Assembly (NCBI GenBank): GCA_049840875.1
Contig: JASGJE010000012.1
Span: forward strand, 1-64,000
DNA from: JAFDYH01 sp049840875
Lineage (GTDB): Bacteria > Bacteroidota > Bacteroidia > Chitinophagales > Chitinophagaceae
Reading direction: 5' to 3'
DNA: 64,000 nt
In this document: in pieces, positions 17,777 through 26,892 of the stretch
Layout: each line of letters starts with the position of its first letter
Position numbering within the stretch: position 1 is the first letter of the stretch
Translations under genes and position numbers: made by a program
Notes under the pieces: model-generated
The model's database searches: none
What the model saw: the letters and a program-made list of their open reading frames with translations, nothing else
Told to the model about the DNA's origin: nothing

Positions 17777-17803
17777 AAAAGGCCGCATTATGCGGCCTTT
17801 TTT
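17775..17803. terminator. Strong bidirectional terminator
   Basis: Perfect stem GGCCGCA/TGCGGCC with a TTA loop, flanked by six A on the left and six T on the right. It serves the DUF3179 gene from the left and the convergent lipoprotein gene at 17828 from the right. Confidence 0.92.
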
Positions 17804-17827
17804 CATTTTATAAGAAGAGGACTTCGA

Positions 17828-18226
17828 TTATTCCCAACCGGTGTTGTCTAATAACTTTCCGTCTTTGTCCATCAATTGACCATCTTTATCAATCATCATT
17901 CCTTCTTCCAGTTTCCTGGTTTTTCCATTTTTAGATACCTCTCCGTTCGGGCTCACTTTCCTTCCGTTTGTTGTAGTTACAGCTGCAGTCAATGCAGACC
18001 ATGCACCACCCGTCATGATCATAACTTTACCATCTTTGAACTGCATTACGCTATCTTTTACAGCTGGCGCAGCTTTAGCAGTTGTGGTATCTGCAGCTGG
18101 TGTCGAAGTTTTTGCAGTAGTATCAGCGGCTTTTGACGTATCAGCTGCCGAGCTGCTGCTATCAGCGCTATTGTTGCATGCGATAATGGAGCCTGAAATG
18201 GCCAGGAGTGCGAGTAATTTCTTCAT
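17828..18226 (-). CDS. Small lipoprotein with DUF6799-like repeats
   Basis: 132 residues. Lipoprotein signal peptide with lipobox SIIAC (Cys near 17), then a low-complexity Ser/Ala/Thr/Asp linker (about 18-60). The compact C-terminal part is built of short lysine/glycine turns: MQFKDGKVMIMTGGAWSAL, NGRKVSPNGEVSKNGKTRKLEEGMMIDKDGQLMDKDG. This pattern resembles the DUF6799 domain of Bacteroidota small lipoproteins; the assignment is from memory and moderately sure. Likely anchored in the outer or inner membrane, function unknown. It ends 25 bases before the shared terminator. Confidence 0.7.
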   Translation of the reverse strand: MKKLLALLAISGSIIACNNSADSSSSAADTSKAADTTAKTSTPAADTTTAKAAPAVKDSVMQFKDGKVMIMTGGAWSALTAAVTTTNGRKVSPNGEVSKNGKTRKLEEGMMIDKDGQLMDKDGKLLDNTGWE

Positions 18227-18343
18227 GTTTATGATTTTTGGTTTAAAAAGTGTCCAAAATTATACCATTTATTTATACTATTTATTTTAGTCGTTTTCAA
18301 TAAATTTGTTTCGCTTGTTTTAAAGGCGTAGAATCATTGCTGA

Positions 18344-21300
18344 ATGAAATTCCCAGGCATATTTATTATACTCTTCACGAGCCTGGCAACGGCCTGTAAC
18401 ACCCGCAATTCTTCCCTGTTTCAATTATTACCTGCTGAGCGATCCGGAATTGAATTTGAGAATAAGATTGTGGAGAATGACTCAATCAATCCATTTGACA
18501 TGACTAACATGTACAACGGGGCAGGGGTAGGCATTGGTGACTTTAATAATGATGGCTTGCAGGATGTTTATTTTGCCGGAAACCAGGTGCCGTGTCAGTT
18601 ATATCTCAATAAAGGCCACCTGAAATTTGAAAATGTAACTACTGTTGCAAAAGTTGATGGCAATGGCAAATGGTGTCGCGGTGTCGCGGTTGTTGATATA
18701 AACAATGATGGTTGGCAGGATATCTATGTTTGCGCCACTATTTATGCCGATCCTGAGCGAAGAAAAAATTTACTGTACGTAAATCAGGGACTCAACGCCA
18801 ATGGAATCCCGGTATTCAAGGAGATGGCCAAAGAATATGGATTGGATGATGATTCTCATTCCACGATGGCTTCGTTTTTTGATTATGATAATGACGGCGA
18901 CCTTGATGTATATATTACCGTGAATGAAATAGTGGAAGGCGTTAATCCTTCAGTGTACCGGAAAAAGATTACCGATGGTTCATGGCCAAGTACAGGTCGT
19001 TTATATCGTAATGATTGGAATGCATCCCTTGGGCATGGCGTATTTACCAATGTATCAGCCCAGGCTGGAATTACAATTGAAGGCTATGGCCACAGCGCTG
19101 CTATAGCTGACTTTAACCTTGATGGCTGGAAAGATATTTTTGTAGCCAATGATTTTTTATCGAATGACATTCTTTACATCAATAATCATGATGGCACTTT
19201 TACGGATAAAGCAGCTTCCTATTTCAAACACACATCTGCTAATGGAATGGGTTCTGATGTAATCGACATCAATAATGATGGCCTTGCAGACCTGGTAGAA
19301 ATGGATATGGACCCCGGCGATAATTTGCGAAAAAAAGTATTGTTGTCAGGATACAGTTATCGTAGTTATCAAAACAATGAATTATTCGGATATCAATACC
19401 AATATGTTCGTAATACCCTGCAGCTAAACCAAGGCCCACGGTTACTCAGCAATGACTCAATAGGCGATCCTGTTTTCAGTGACGTTGGATTTTATGCAGG
19501 TGTTTCTTCTACCGATTGGAGTTGGGCGCCACTGGTACAGGATTTTGATAATGATGGTTTACGTGACATGATCGTCACCAATGGTTTTCCAAAAGATCTT
19601 ACCGATCATGATTTTATCGCCTTCCGGCAAAAAGCATTTGCAAACAAAAGCAAACGGGAAGTGCTGAAGGCAATACCTGAAGTGAAAATTAAGAACTATG
19701 CCTTTAAGAATAATGGGAACGTTCATTTTTCGAATGTGACGGATGACTGGGGATTTACTGCGTTATCATTTTCTAACGGTGCCGCTTACGCTGATCTTGA
19801 CAACGACGGAGACCTGGATATAGTTATGAGCAATATTAACGACAAAGCGTTTGTATATGAGAATACGACAGAAAATAATAAAACAACCGCCCAATTTTTA
19901 CCAGTAAAACTAACCGGTGATACATTGAATAAGGAAGGACTTGGTGCATGGGTTAAAATTTATTATGGCGGCAACAGCCAGGTAATTGAAAACACAGTTT
20001 ACCGGGGATTCTTATCTACTATGCAGCCTCAACTGCATTTTGGTGTGGGTACTGCAACAATGATAGATTCAGTGATCGTGATCTGGCCGGATAATAAAAC
20101 GCAGGCAGTAACAAAAGTGCCTGTGGGAATAACACTTCAACTGGATCATAAAAATGCAAATACAGTGTATGAATGGAAGAAACCTGTTATAGCAGATAAA
20201 GCATTATTCAATGATGTGACTACTGACAGGGGCATTAATTATATACACCAGGAAAAGGATTTTATCGATTTCAATATTCAAAAACTGATACCACATAAAC
20301 TATCAGAATATACCCCAGCATTGGCAACTGGTGATGTTAATAATGATGGGTTGGAGGATATTGTAATAGGCGGATCATCCGGTACAGGCCTCACGCTGTT
20401 GCTGCAGCAGTCATCTGGAAAATTTATTGAGAAAAGCATTGCTGCGACAAAAGCTGATAAAGACCGTGAGCCGGTAAGTATCACATTATTTGATGTTGAT
20501 GGTGACAAAGACCTCGATATGTATATCGCCAGTGGAAGTAATGAGCAACCGCCAAATTCTCCTTCATACCAGGATGAGCTATTGATCAATGATGGTCATG
20601 GCAATTTTACGGTAGACCCATCGGCATTACCGCAACAACTGATCAGCAAATCATGTGTAAGAGTAGCGGATTTTGATAAGGATGGCGACCTTGATTTATT
20701 TATTGGCGGACGTTGTTATCCGTGGAATTATCCGAAGCCTACTTCGAGTCTTTTATTAAGAAATGACAGTAAAAACGGAAAGATAAAGTTCACTGACATA
20801 AGCGATTCACTTGCTCCTATATTGAAAAACATCGGTATGGTATGCGATGCCGTATGGTCAGATTATGATAATGACGGTTGGCCCGACCTGGTATTGGCAG
20901 GAGAATGGATGCCTGTAAAATTTCTGAAAAATGATCATGGAAAATTTACCGATGCCTCTGGCAGTTCAGGCATAAATAATAAATCCGGGTGGTGGAGCTG
21001 TATTACTAAAGGCGATTTTGATAATGATGGTGACGACGATTACATTATCGGAAATCTTGGGGAAAATTCATTTTACAAAGCGAGCGATCAATACCCGGTT
21101 TCTATTTATGCCAATGATTTTTATAAACAAGGAACAACGCAATGTGTAATTACAACGTATCTGAAAGATAAACCCGGTGGAACATTAAAGGAATTCACAG
21201 CACAGGGGCGTGATGATGTTGTGGAGCAATTGCCATTCATAAAGAAGCGGTTTCTTACGTATGCAGACTTCGGTCAAGCTACATTTGATAAGCTATTTAC

Positions 21301-21718
21301 AAAAGACGAACTAAAAAACTCAATAAAATACACAGCCAATTATTTACAGAGTGCGTTTGTACGAAACAATGGTCATGGAAATTTCACGATCGAGCTATTA
21401 CCGGCAACTGTACAATATTCTGCAATGAATGCAATGGTGGCAGGTGATTTTGATAAAGACGGAAATCTCGATGTCTGTATAAGCGCTAATGATTTTGGAA
21501 CTGATCCGGCGAATGGCAGATACGATGCGTTGAATGGATTGGTGCTGAAAGGCGATGGTAAAGGACACTTTTTCCCACTCACTATGCAGCAAAGCGGAAT
21601 TTATATTCCCGGCAATGGTAAAGGACTCGAAAAATTGAAGAGTGCATCCGGAAACTATTTACTTGTCGCTGGACAAAACAGGGATAAGCTGAAATTATTC
21701 GAGCTGAATCATCATTAA
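18344..21718 (+). CDS. FG-GAP/VCBS-repeat lipoprotein with ASPIC/UnbV domain (CRTAC1-like)
   Basis: 1124 residues. Lipoprotein signal with lipobox LATAC near residue 18. The protein is a chain of FG-GAP/VCBS calcium-binding beta-propeller repeats, seen as repeated DxNxDGxxD loops: GDFNNDGLQDVYF, DINNDGWQDIYV, DYDNDGDLDVYI, DFDNDGLRDMIV, DLDNDGDLDIVM, DFDKDGDLDLFI, DYDNDGWPDLVL, DFDNDGDDDYII, DFDKDGNLDVCI. An ASPIC/UnbV module sits in the middle (LPVKLTGDTLNKEGLGAWVKIYYGG ... FGVGTATMIDSVIVIWPD). Two propellers flank it. Such proteins are surface lipoproteins often found beside SusC/SusD genes; ligand unknown. There is no SusCD here. It directly precedes the operator-controlled fucosidase cluster. 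Confidence 0.88.
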   Translation: MKFPGIFIILFTSLATACNTRNSSLFQLLPAERSGIEFENKIVENDSINPFDMTNMYNGAGVGIGDFNNDGLQDVYFAGNQVPCQLYLNKGHLKFENVTTVAKVDGNGKWCRGVAVVDINNDGWQDIYVCATIYADPERRKNLLYVNQGLNANGIPVFKEMAKEYGLDDDSHSTMASFFDYDNDGDLDVYITVNEIVEGVNPSVYRKKITDGSWPSTGRLYRNDWNASLGHGVFTNVSAQAGITIEGYGHSAAIADFNLDGWKDIFVANDFLSNDILYINNHDGTFTDKAASYFKHTSANGMGSDVIDINNDGLADLVEMDMDPGDNLRKKVLLSGYSYRSYQNNELFGYQYQYVRNTLQLNQGPRLLSNDSIGDPVFSDVGFYAGVSSTDWSWAPLVQDFDNDGLRDMIVTNGFPKDLTDHDFIAFRQKAFANKSKREVLKAIPEVKIKNYAFKNNGNVHFSNVTDDWGFTALSFSNGAAYADLDNDGDLDIVMSNINDKAFVYENTTENNKTTAQFLPVKLTGDTLNKEGLGAWVKIYYGGNSQVIENTVYRGFLSTMQPQLHFGVGTATMIDSVIVIWPDNKTQAVTKVPVGITLQLDHKNANTVYEWKKPVIADKALFNDVTTDRGINYIHQEKDFIDFNIQKLIPHKLSEYTPALATGDVNNDGLEDIVIGGSSGTGLTLLLQQSSGKFIEKSIAATKADKDREPVSITLFDVDGDKDLDMYIASGSNEQPPNSPSYQDELLINDGHGNFTVDPSALPQQLISKSCVRVADFDKDGDLDLFIGGRCYPWNYPKPTSSLLLRNDSKNGKIKFTDISDSLAPILKNIGMVCDAVWSDYDNDGWPDLVLAGEWMPVKFLKNDHGKFTDASGSSGINNKSGWWSCITKGDFDNDGDDDYIIGNLGENSFYKASDQYPVSIYANDFYKQGTTQCVITTYLKDKPGGTLKEFTAQGRDDVVEQLPFIKKRFLTYADFGQATFDKLFTKDELKNSIKYTANYLQSAFVRNNGHGNFTIELLPATVQYSAMNAMVAGDFDKDGNLDVCISANDFGTDPANGRYDALNGLVLKGDGKGHFFPLTMQQSGIYIPGNGKGLEKLKSASGNYLLVAGQNRDKLKLFELNHH

Positions 21719-21783
21719 GAATAAATTTTAAATAAGCTTAATCTTGCTCACTGAAAAAATTAGTACCTCAATGGTCGACATTC

Positions 21784-21797
21784 TGCAAACGTTTGAG
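21784..21797. promoter_or_regulatory. LacI-type operator before the fucosidase cluster
   Basis: TGCAAACGTTTGAG, with palindromic core CAAACGTTTG at 21786-21795, in the spacer about 100 bases before the DUF3472 gene. A TATAATTT stretch follows at 21832. The core is identical to those at 31647 and 40773. CpG-centred AAACGTTT palindromes are typical of LacI/GalR-family operators. No LacI gene is in the window. Confidence 0.6.
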
Positions 21798-21897
21798 TCT
21801 TTTTATTTGAAATCCTGATGTAACATAAACTTATAATTTACTTTTAAGGCCGTTTTAGATCGATAAGTAGCACTGGATAAGTTTGATCCTTTAAAAA

Positions 21898-23223
21898 ATG
21901 CAACGAATCTTTTCAATAGTTTTTTCTGCGGTTCTGTTATTTTCTTTTTGCATAGTCGCAGGTCGTAGCGACAGCGACTTTAAAATAATAAACAATGATA
22001 CCGGTAAAATAACAATCCCCCCTGGCGGAAATTCATGGGTAACAAAAAAAGCTGCAAATGGAAACGAAGCGGTTACCGATAGTTGCTGGATAAACTGGCA
22101 ACATGCAGAAACTATCTTTAGTATTTATATCGGCATCAACAAAGCAGGCAAATTAAAATTATCTGCATTATTGAATGTACCGGAAGGAGAAAGTATAATT
22201 CAATGCAGCATCAAGGGCGTTAAGAAAAAAATCTCTTTAAGCGGGATAGCAAAGAAAGAATTTGCATTAGGAACATGGTCTGTTACGCCAGGTTATATAA
22301 AGATCGATGTGCAGGGAGTTTCTAAAACCGGTAAAGTATTTGCCAATATCAATAATTTTTTTGCAGAGGGTTCAGCTATAGATGAAACAACTGCATGGGT
22401 AAAAAATAATGAGGGCAATTATTTTTATTGGGGCAGACGTGGCCCTTCGGTGCACATAAACTATGACATCAGCAAAGTGAATAATGATATAGAATGGTTT
22501 TATAACGAAATAAAAGTGCCTGAAGGCTATGATCCTGTCGGCTCTTATTTTATGGCCAATGGTTTCGGTGAGGGTTATTTCGGAATGCAGGTAAATTCTT
22601 TATCGGAAAGAAGGATTTTATTTTCTGTCTGGAGCCCTTTTGAAACCGACGATCCATCAAAAATTCCGGATGACAAGAAAATAAAATTATTGAAGAAAGG
22701 AAAAGAAGTGCATACCGGTGAGTTTGGTAATGAAGGCTCAGGTGGACAAAGCTATTTGAAATATAACTGGAAGGCAGGCGCAACTTATAGATTTCTCTTG
22801 AAAGGAGAACCTGTTGATAACAATTATACAAATTACACAGCATGGTTTTATGCGCCAGAACTAAAAAAATGGTTGTTGATCGCAAGCTTCAGCAGGCCTG
22901 CGACACATACCTATTTAACAAAGCTTCATTCTTTTCTTGAAAACTTTGAACCTTCGACAGGTTATATTACCCGCAAAGCGTATTATCAAAATCAATGGGT
23001 GGCTGATAAAAGTGGAAAATGGTTTGCATTAAACGAAATGACATTTACAGCGGACGCAACTGCAAGAAAAGGCTATCGAAAAGATTATAAAGGCGGAGCT
23101 GATAATGGATCATTCTATCTGCAGAACTGCGGATTTTTTAATGACAGTGTAACAATAAAAAGTCATTTTAATCATGAAATAAAAACAAATCATCCGGTTA
23201 TTGATTTTTCATCGCTTGAATAG
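21898..23223 (+). CDS. Secreted DUF3472 protein with DUF5077-like N-terminal domain
   Basis: 441 residues with a signal peptide (about 1-22, LLFSFCIVAGRS). Residues about 40-150 form a beta sandwich of the DUF5077 type (ITIPPGGNSWVTKKAANGNEAVTDSCWINW ... YIKIDVQGVSKTG). Residues about 160-420 match DUF3472 (WFYNEIKVPEGYDPVGSYFMANGFGEGYFGMQVNS, RRILFSVWSPFETDDPSKIP, GGQSYLKYNWKAGATYRFLLKGEP). The two domains commonly occur together in Bacteroidota glycan loci, probably as carbohydrate-binding or lectin-like sandwiches; no enzymatic role is established. First gene after the LacI-type operator, 46 bases before the GH29 gene, hence the head of that operon. Confidence 0.85.
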   Translation: MQRIFSIVFSAVLLFSFCIVAGRSDSDFKIINNDTGKITIPPGGNSWVTKKAANGNEAVTDSCWINWQHAETIFSIYIGINKAGKLKLSALLNVPEGESIIQCSIKGVKKKISLSGIAKKEFALGTWSVTPGYIKIDVQGVSKTGKVFANINNFFAEGSAIDETTAWVKNNEGNYFYWGRRGPSVHINYDISKVNNDIEWFYNEIKVPEGYDPVGSYFMANGFGEGYFGMQVNSLSERRILFSVWSPFETDDPSKIPDDKKIKLLKKGKEVHTGEFGNEGSGGQSYLKYNWKAGATYRFLLKGEPVDNNYTNYTAWFYAPELKKWLLIASFSRPATHTYLTKLHSFLENFEPSTGYITRKAYYQNQWVADKSGKWFALNEMTFTADATARKGYRKDYKGGADNGSFYLQNCGFFNDSVTIKSHFNHEIKTNHPVIDFSSLE

Positions 23224-23269
23224 AATAATTTGAGTATTAATGAATCACCATTTTCTCTAAAGGAATTTT

Positions 23270-25399
23270 ATGAAAAAACTTGTCTTCGCCCTTCTATCGT
23301 TCGCAACTACACTTTCGTTCAGTCAAACGTATCAACCCAACTGGGAATCGCTGGATAAACGTGATTCACCGAAGTGGTATCGTGATGCCAAGTTTGGAAT
23401 CTTTATACACTGGGGTGTGTATGCAGTGCCAGGGTTCCGAACCAAAGGACAATATTCTGAATGGTATCAAAATGGTTTGCAGGGAAATGATACTGCTACG
23501 CAACAATACCACAAAGCGAAATTCGGCAACCGATCGTACTATGATTTAGCAAATGATTTCAAAGCTGAATTATTCAACCCGGATGAATGGGCGCAGGTAT
23601 TTGAAAAATCCGGCGCTAAATACATTGTGCTTACTTCAAAACATCATGATGGCTTTACGCTGTGGCCAAGCAAAGAAGCAGATCGTGACTGGGGATTTAA
23701 ATGGAATGCAGTAGATGTTGGCCCAAAAAGAGATTTACTTGGTGATTTGTTCAAAGCTGTGAGAAAAACATCGGTGCATGCAGGAATGTATTATTCATTG
23801 TACGAATGGTATAATCCTGTTTGGCTGGCTGATCGTAACAAGTATGTAGATACGCATATGTGGCCGCAGATGAAAGAACTGATCAATACTTATCAGCCAG
23901 ATGTATTCTGGACAGATGGTGAATGGGATGCGCCTGCCGAACTATGGAAATCTCAACAGTTCTTAGCGTGGTTGTATAATGAAAGTCCTGTAAAAGATAA
24001 AATAGTCGTAAATGATCGCTGGGGTTCCGGCATTCGGTTTAATCATGCAGGTTTTTATACGCCGGAATATCAACCTGATCTTGATGTGGAAGGACATTAC
24101 TGGGAAGAAAGCCGTGGTATGGGTTATAGCTATGGTTATAATCGTAATGAAGATGCATGGGATTATAATTCCACACAATCATTGGTGTTGCAATTGATAG
24201 ATAAAGTTAGTCGTGGCGGAAACTTTTTATTGGATATCGGTCCTGATGAGCATGGAAAGATTCCACCAATCATGCAAGAGCGATTATTACAGATGGGTGA
24301 CTGGATGAACATCAATAACGAAGCAATCTATAATACTGTGCGCTGGAAAACGCCTTCACAATGGAGTGATGGCAAACAGGACTATAAACCAAAAGACGGT
24401 GGCGGTGATTTATTATTGAAGCTAACTGTTGATCCTGATCCTGGTTATGCAGTTAAAGAAGTATTTTATTCTTACAACGAGAATACAAACTCTTTATACG
24501 CCATCTTTCCGAAATACCCGACGAATAAAAAATTAACGTTAAAGGACATTGTATTGCCGGCAGGAACAACAATTAATTTCCTGAGTACGAAATCATCGGT
24601 AAACTGGAAACAGGACGGTAACAATGTAACGATTGATTTACCGGAATATGATCCTAATACATTTAAAGCGCCATATGCCTATGTTGTTAAAATAAATAAC
24701 TATGGCCAGTTTGCACATAAACCAAAGATCAGTTATCAATACAAGAATAATGCTGTAAAACCATTGGTAACAATAGAAACAAATGGTGTACCTGCTTACT
24801 ATACATTAGATGGTAGTGAGCCGACAGTGAAATCGCTTTCTTATTCGAAACCATTTGAAGTAGACAAAACAACGACATTAATGGTGAAAGCATTTCCCGC
24901 TTCCGGTTTGCCGAGCGCAATTGCAAGCGAAAAAGTAATCCGTTATGATTGGATGAAGCCATGGAACGTCGCGTCACCGCAACCTGGGTTGGTTTATAAT
25001 TATTATGAACCGGCTGATCCTGTCAACCTGGAATCGATTGGTAATATCAAAGCTGTAAAGACAGGAACGACAAGTATTATTTCAAACTCACTCAAGCTGC
25101 GGCCTGAAAAGTTTGTGCTGACATTTGAAGGCTATATAAAAATTGCAAAAGACGGTTTCTGCTCTTTCTTTACCGATTCTGATGATGGCAGCAAGTTATT
25201 CATCGATGATAATGAAGTGGTAGATAACGATGGTAACCACGGCAACACAGAAAAGCATGGAAAGATACTATTGAAGAAAGGCTTTCACCGGATTAAAGTA
25301 ATGTACTTCGATGGATCAGGCAATAACTCATTGAATGTGTCAATGCAATTGGATGGCGCTCAAAAGATGATTATACCGGGAGAATTGCTTTTTCATTAA
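23270..25399 (+). CDS. Secreted GH29 alpha-L-fucosidase with chitobiase-like and PA14 domains
   Basis: Retaining exo-alpha-L-fucosidase. 709 residues: signal peptide about 1-18 (LSFSQ); GH29 barrel about 25-360 with KFGIFIHWGVYAVPGF, YIVLTSKHHDGFTLWPS and YQPDVFWTDGEWD, whose Asp near 216 is the expected nucleophile; GGNFLLDIGPDEHGKIP at the barrel end; then the family's C-terminal beta domain. Residues about 485-555 form a chitobiase-type module (YYTLDGSEPTVKSLSYSKPFEV). Residues about 565-705 form a PA14 domain (FTDSDDGSKLFIDDNEVVDNDG), a carbohydrate-binding type. The PA14 tail is typical of Bacteroidota GH29. Acts in the periplasm or on the surface. Lies 46 bases downstream of the DUF3472 gene. 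Confidence 0.95.
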   Translation: MKKLVFALLSFATTLSFSQTYQPNWESLDKRDSPKWYRDAKFGIFIHWGVYAVPGFRTKGQYSEWYQNGLQGNDTATQQYHKAKFGNRSYYDLANDFKAELFNPDEWAQVFEKSGAKYIVLTSKHHDGFTLWPSKEADRDWGFKWNAVDVGPKRDLLGDLFKAVRKTSVHAGMYYSLYEWYNPVWLADRNKYVDTHMWPQMKELINTYQPDVFWTDGEWDAPAELWKSQQFLAWLYNESPVKDKIVVNDRWGSGIRFNHAGFYTPEYQPDLDVEGHYWEESRGMGYSYGYNRNEDAWDYNSTQSLVLQLIDKVSRGGNFLLDIGPDEHGKIPPIMQERLLQMGDWMNINNEAIYNTVRWKTPSQWSDGKQDYKPKDGGGDLLLKLTVDPDPGYAVKEVFYSYNENTNSLYAIFPKYPTNKKLTLKDIVLPAGTTINFLSTKSSVNWKQDGNNVTIDLPEYDPNTFKAPYAYVVKINNYGQFAHKPKISYQYKNNAVKPLVTIETNGVPAYYTLDGSEPTVKSLSYSKPFEVDKTTTLMVKAFPASGLPSAIASEKVIRYDWMKPWNVASPQPGLVYNYYEPADPVNLESIGNIKAVKTGTTSIISNSLKLRPEKFVLTFEGYIKIAKDGFCSFFTDSDDGSKLFIDDNEVVDNDGNHGNTEKHGKILLKKGFHRIKVMYFDGSGNNSLNVSMQLDGAQKMIIPGELLFH

Positions 25400-25518
25400 A
25401 TGCTTCCTCCCGACCTCCTCCAAAAGAGAAGGTCATCAACACACAGCCCTTGCCTTTCGAAAATAATTATATTGGTTAAGATTGTTACTACATAAATAAA
25501 TAGAATTTACAATCAGGT

Positions 25519-26868
25519 ATGGCAAAAAAAAGATTTGTTACGGAAGGAGATGTGAATGTGTCTTCTTTCCGCGAACAGTGGAATAATTCAATTACTGACA
25601 CGAAGACTAAAGACCTGCTGCAAAGGGATAGCGATTCTTTTCTGCATCAGTCATTATCTACTCCTTGTCTTGATGTGATCGAATTCGCTGAAGGAATTTA
25701 CATAATCAATAACAGCGGAAAAAAGTACATGGATTTTCATGGTAATAATGTACACCAGGTTGGGTATGGTAATGAATATGTGAAGAAGGCCGTATTGCAG
25801 CAAATGGAAACATTGCCTTTTTGTCCACGGCGATACACAAACGAAAAGGCGATAAAGCTTGCAGAGAAACTTGGCGAGCTTTCGCCTGGTAATCTCAATC
25901 GTGTTTTGCTGATGCCAGGCGGCACAACAGCGGTAAGCACTGCATTGAAACTGGCAAGATTAGTAACAGGCAAACATAAAGTAGTCACATGTTGGGATTC
26001 GTTTCATGGCGCTTCGATGGATGCGATTTCTGTCGGTGGTGAAGCGCAGTTTCGGAGTTATATGGGCCCGTTGATGCCAGGCGTTGAGCGTATCCCGCCG
26101 CCTTCCTCTTATCGTGGCATCTTTACGGATATGGGTAAAGAAGATTTATTCAGTGCAGAATATTTAGAATTTGTAATCGAGAAAGAAGGTGATATCGGTG
26201 CTTTCATTGCTGAAACAGTTCGCAACACCGATGTGCAACTGCCATCAAAAGCATATTGGAAAAAAGTAAGAGAGATATGTACTAAACACGGTGTGTTGTT
26301 AATTCTCGATGAAATACCGATCGCATTTGGCCGCACAGGTAAAATGTTTGCCTACGAAAATTATGATATTGAGCCGGATATTGTTTGTCTCGGGAAAGGA
26401 TTGGGTGGTGCAATGGTTCCCATCGCTGCGATTATAGCAAGAGATGATTTTAATATAGGTGATGAAATTGCACTGGGGCACTATACGCATGAAAAAGGAA
26501 CATTAGGCAGCGCTGCAGCATTGGCAATGTTGCAGTTTATAGAAGATAAAAAGATATTAGAGAAGGTGAAAGAGGATGAACAATTCATGAGGGACCAGCT
26601 ATCTGCGTTGAAAGACAAGTATACATTGATCGGTGATATACGCGGTGTGGGTTTGCTTTGGGGGATAGAACTGGTAAAAGATCGCAATACAAAGGAAAAA
26701 GCAACGAAAGAAGCTGAAGCAGTGATGTATGAATGTCTTAAAGGCGGCCTTAGCTTTAAAGTATCTGCAGGAAACGTATTGCAGTTGAGCCCTCCGTTGA
26801 TTATTACAAGAGAACAATTGAAAGAAGCATTAGCAATTGTTGAAGTAGCGATTGCTTCTGTCTCATAA
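25519..26868 (+). CDS. Class III PLP-dependent aminotransferase-fold enzyme
   Basis: 449 residues, cytoplasmic, no signal peptide. Class III aminotransferase fold: GIYIINNSGKKYMDFHGNNVHQVGYG, MPGGTTAVSTALKLAR (phosphate cup), CWDSFHGASMDAISVGG, LLILDEIPIAFGRTGKMFA (PLP aspartate), CLGKGLGGAMVPIAAII with the PLP lysine near 293, and HYTHEKGTLGSAAALAML. The HQSLSTPCLDV start and DEIP (instead of DEVQ) resemble a subgroup that, as I recall, includes PbfA, the (R)-1-hydroxy-2-aminoethylphosphonate ammonia-lyase. A sugar aminotransferase is another option. It sits between two fucosidases, 119 bases after GH29 and 24 before GH95, so it is cotranscribed. The substrate cannot be settled here. Confidence 0.8.
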   Translation: MAKKRFVTEGDVNVSSFREQWNNSITDTKTKDLLQRDSDSFLHQSLSTPCLDVIEFAEGIYIINNSGKKYMDFHGNNVHQVGYGNEYVKKAVLQQMETLPFCPRRYTNEKAIKLAEKLGELSPGNLNRVLLMPGGTTAVSTALKLARLVTGKHKVVTCWDSFHGASMDAISVGGEAQFRSYMGPLMPGVERIPPPSSYRGIFTDMGKEDLFSAEYLEFVIEKEGDIGAFIAETVRNTDVQLPSKAYWKKVREICTKHGVLLILDEIPIAFGRTGKMFAYENYDIEPDIVCLGKGLGGAMVPIAAIIARDDFNIGDEIALGHYTHEKGTLGSAAALAMLQFIEDKKILEKVKEDEQFMRDQLSALKDKYTLIGDIRGVGLLWGIELVKDRNTKEKATKEAEAVMYECLKGGLSFKVSAGNVLQLSPPLIITREQLKEALAIVEVAIASVS

Positions 26869-26892
26869 TTTCATCATAATAGAATAATAAGA

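Noticed and set aside
24729..24977. Minus-strand frame inside GH29
   Set aside because: Shadow of the chitobiase-like module of the fucosidase.
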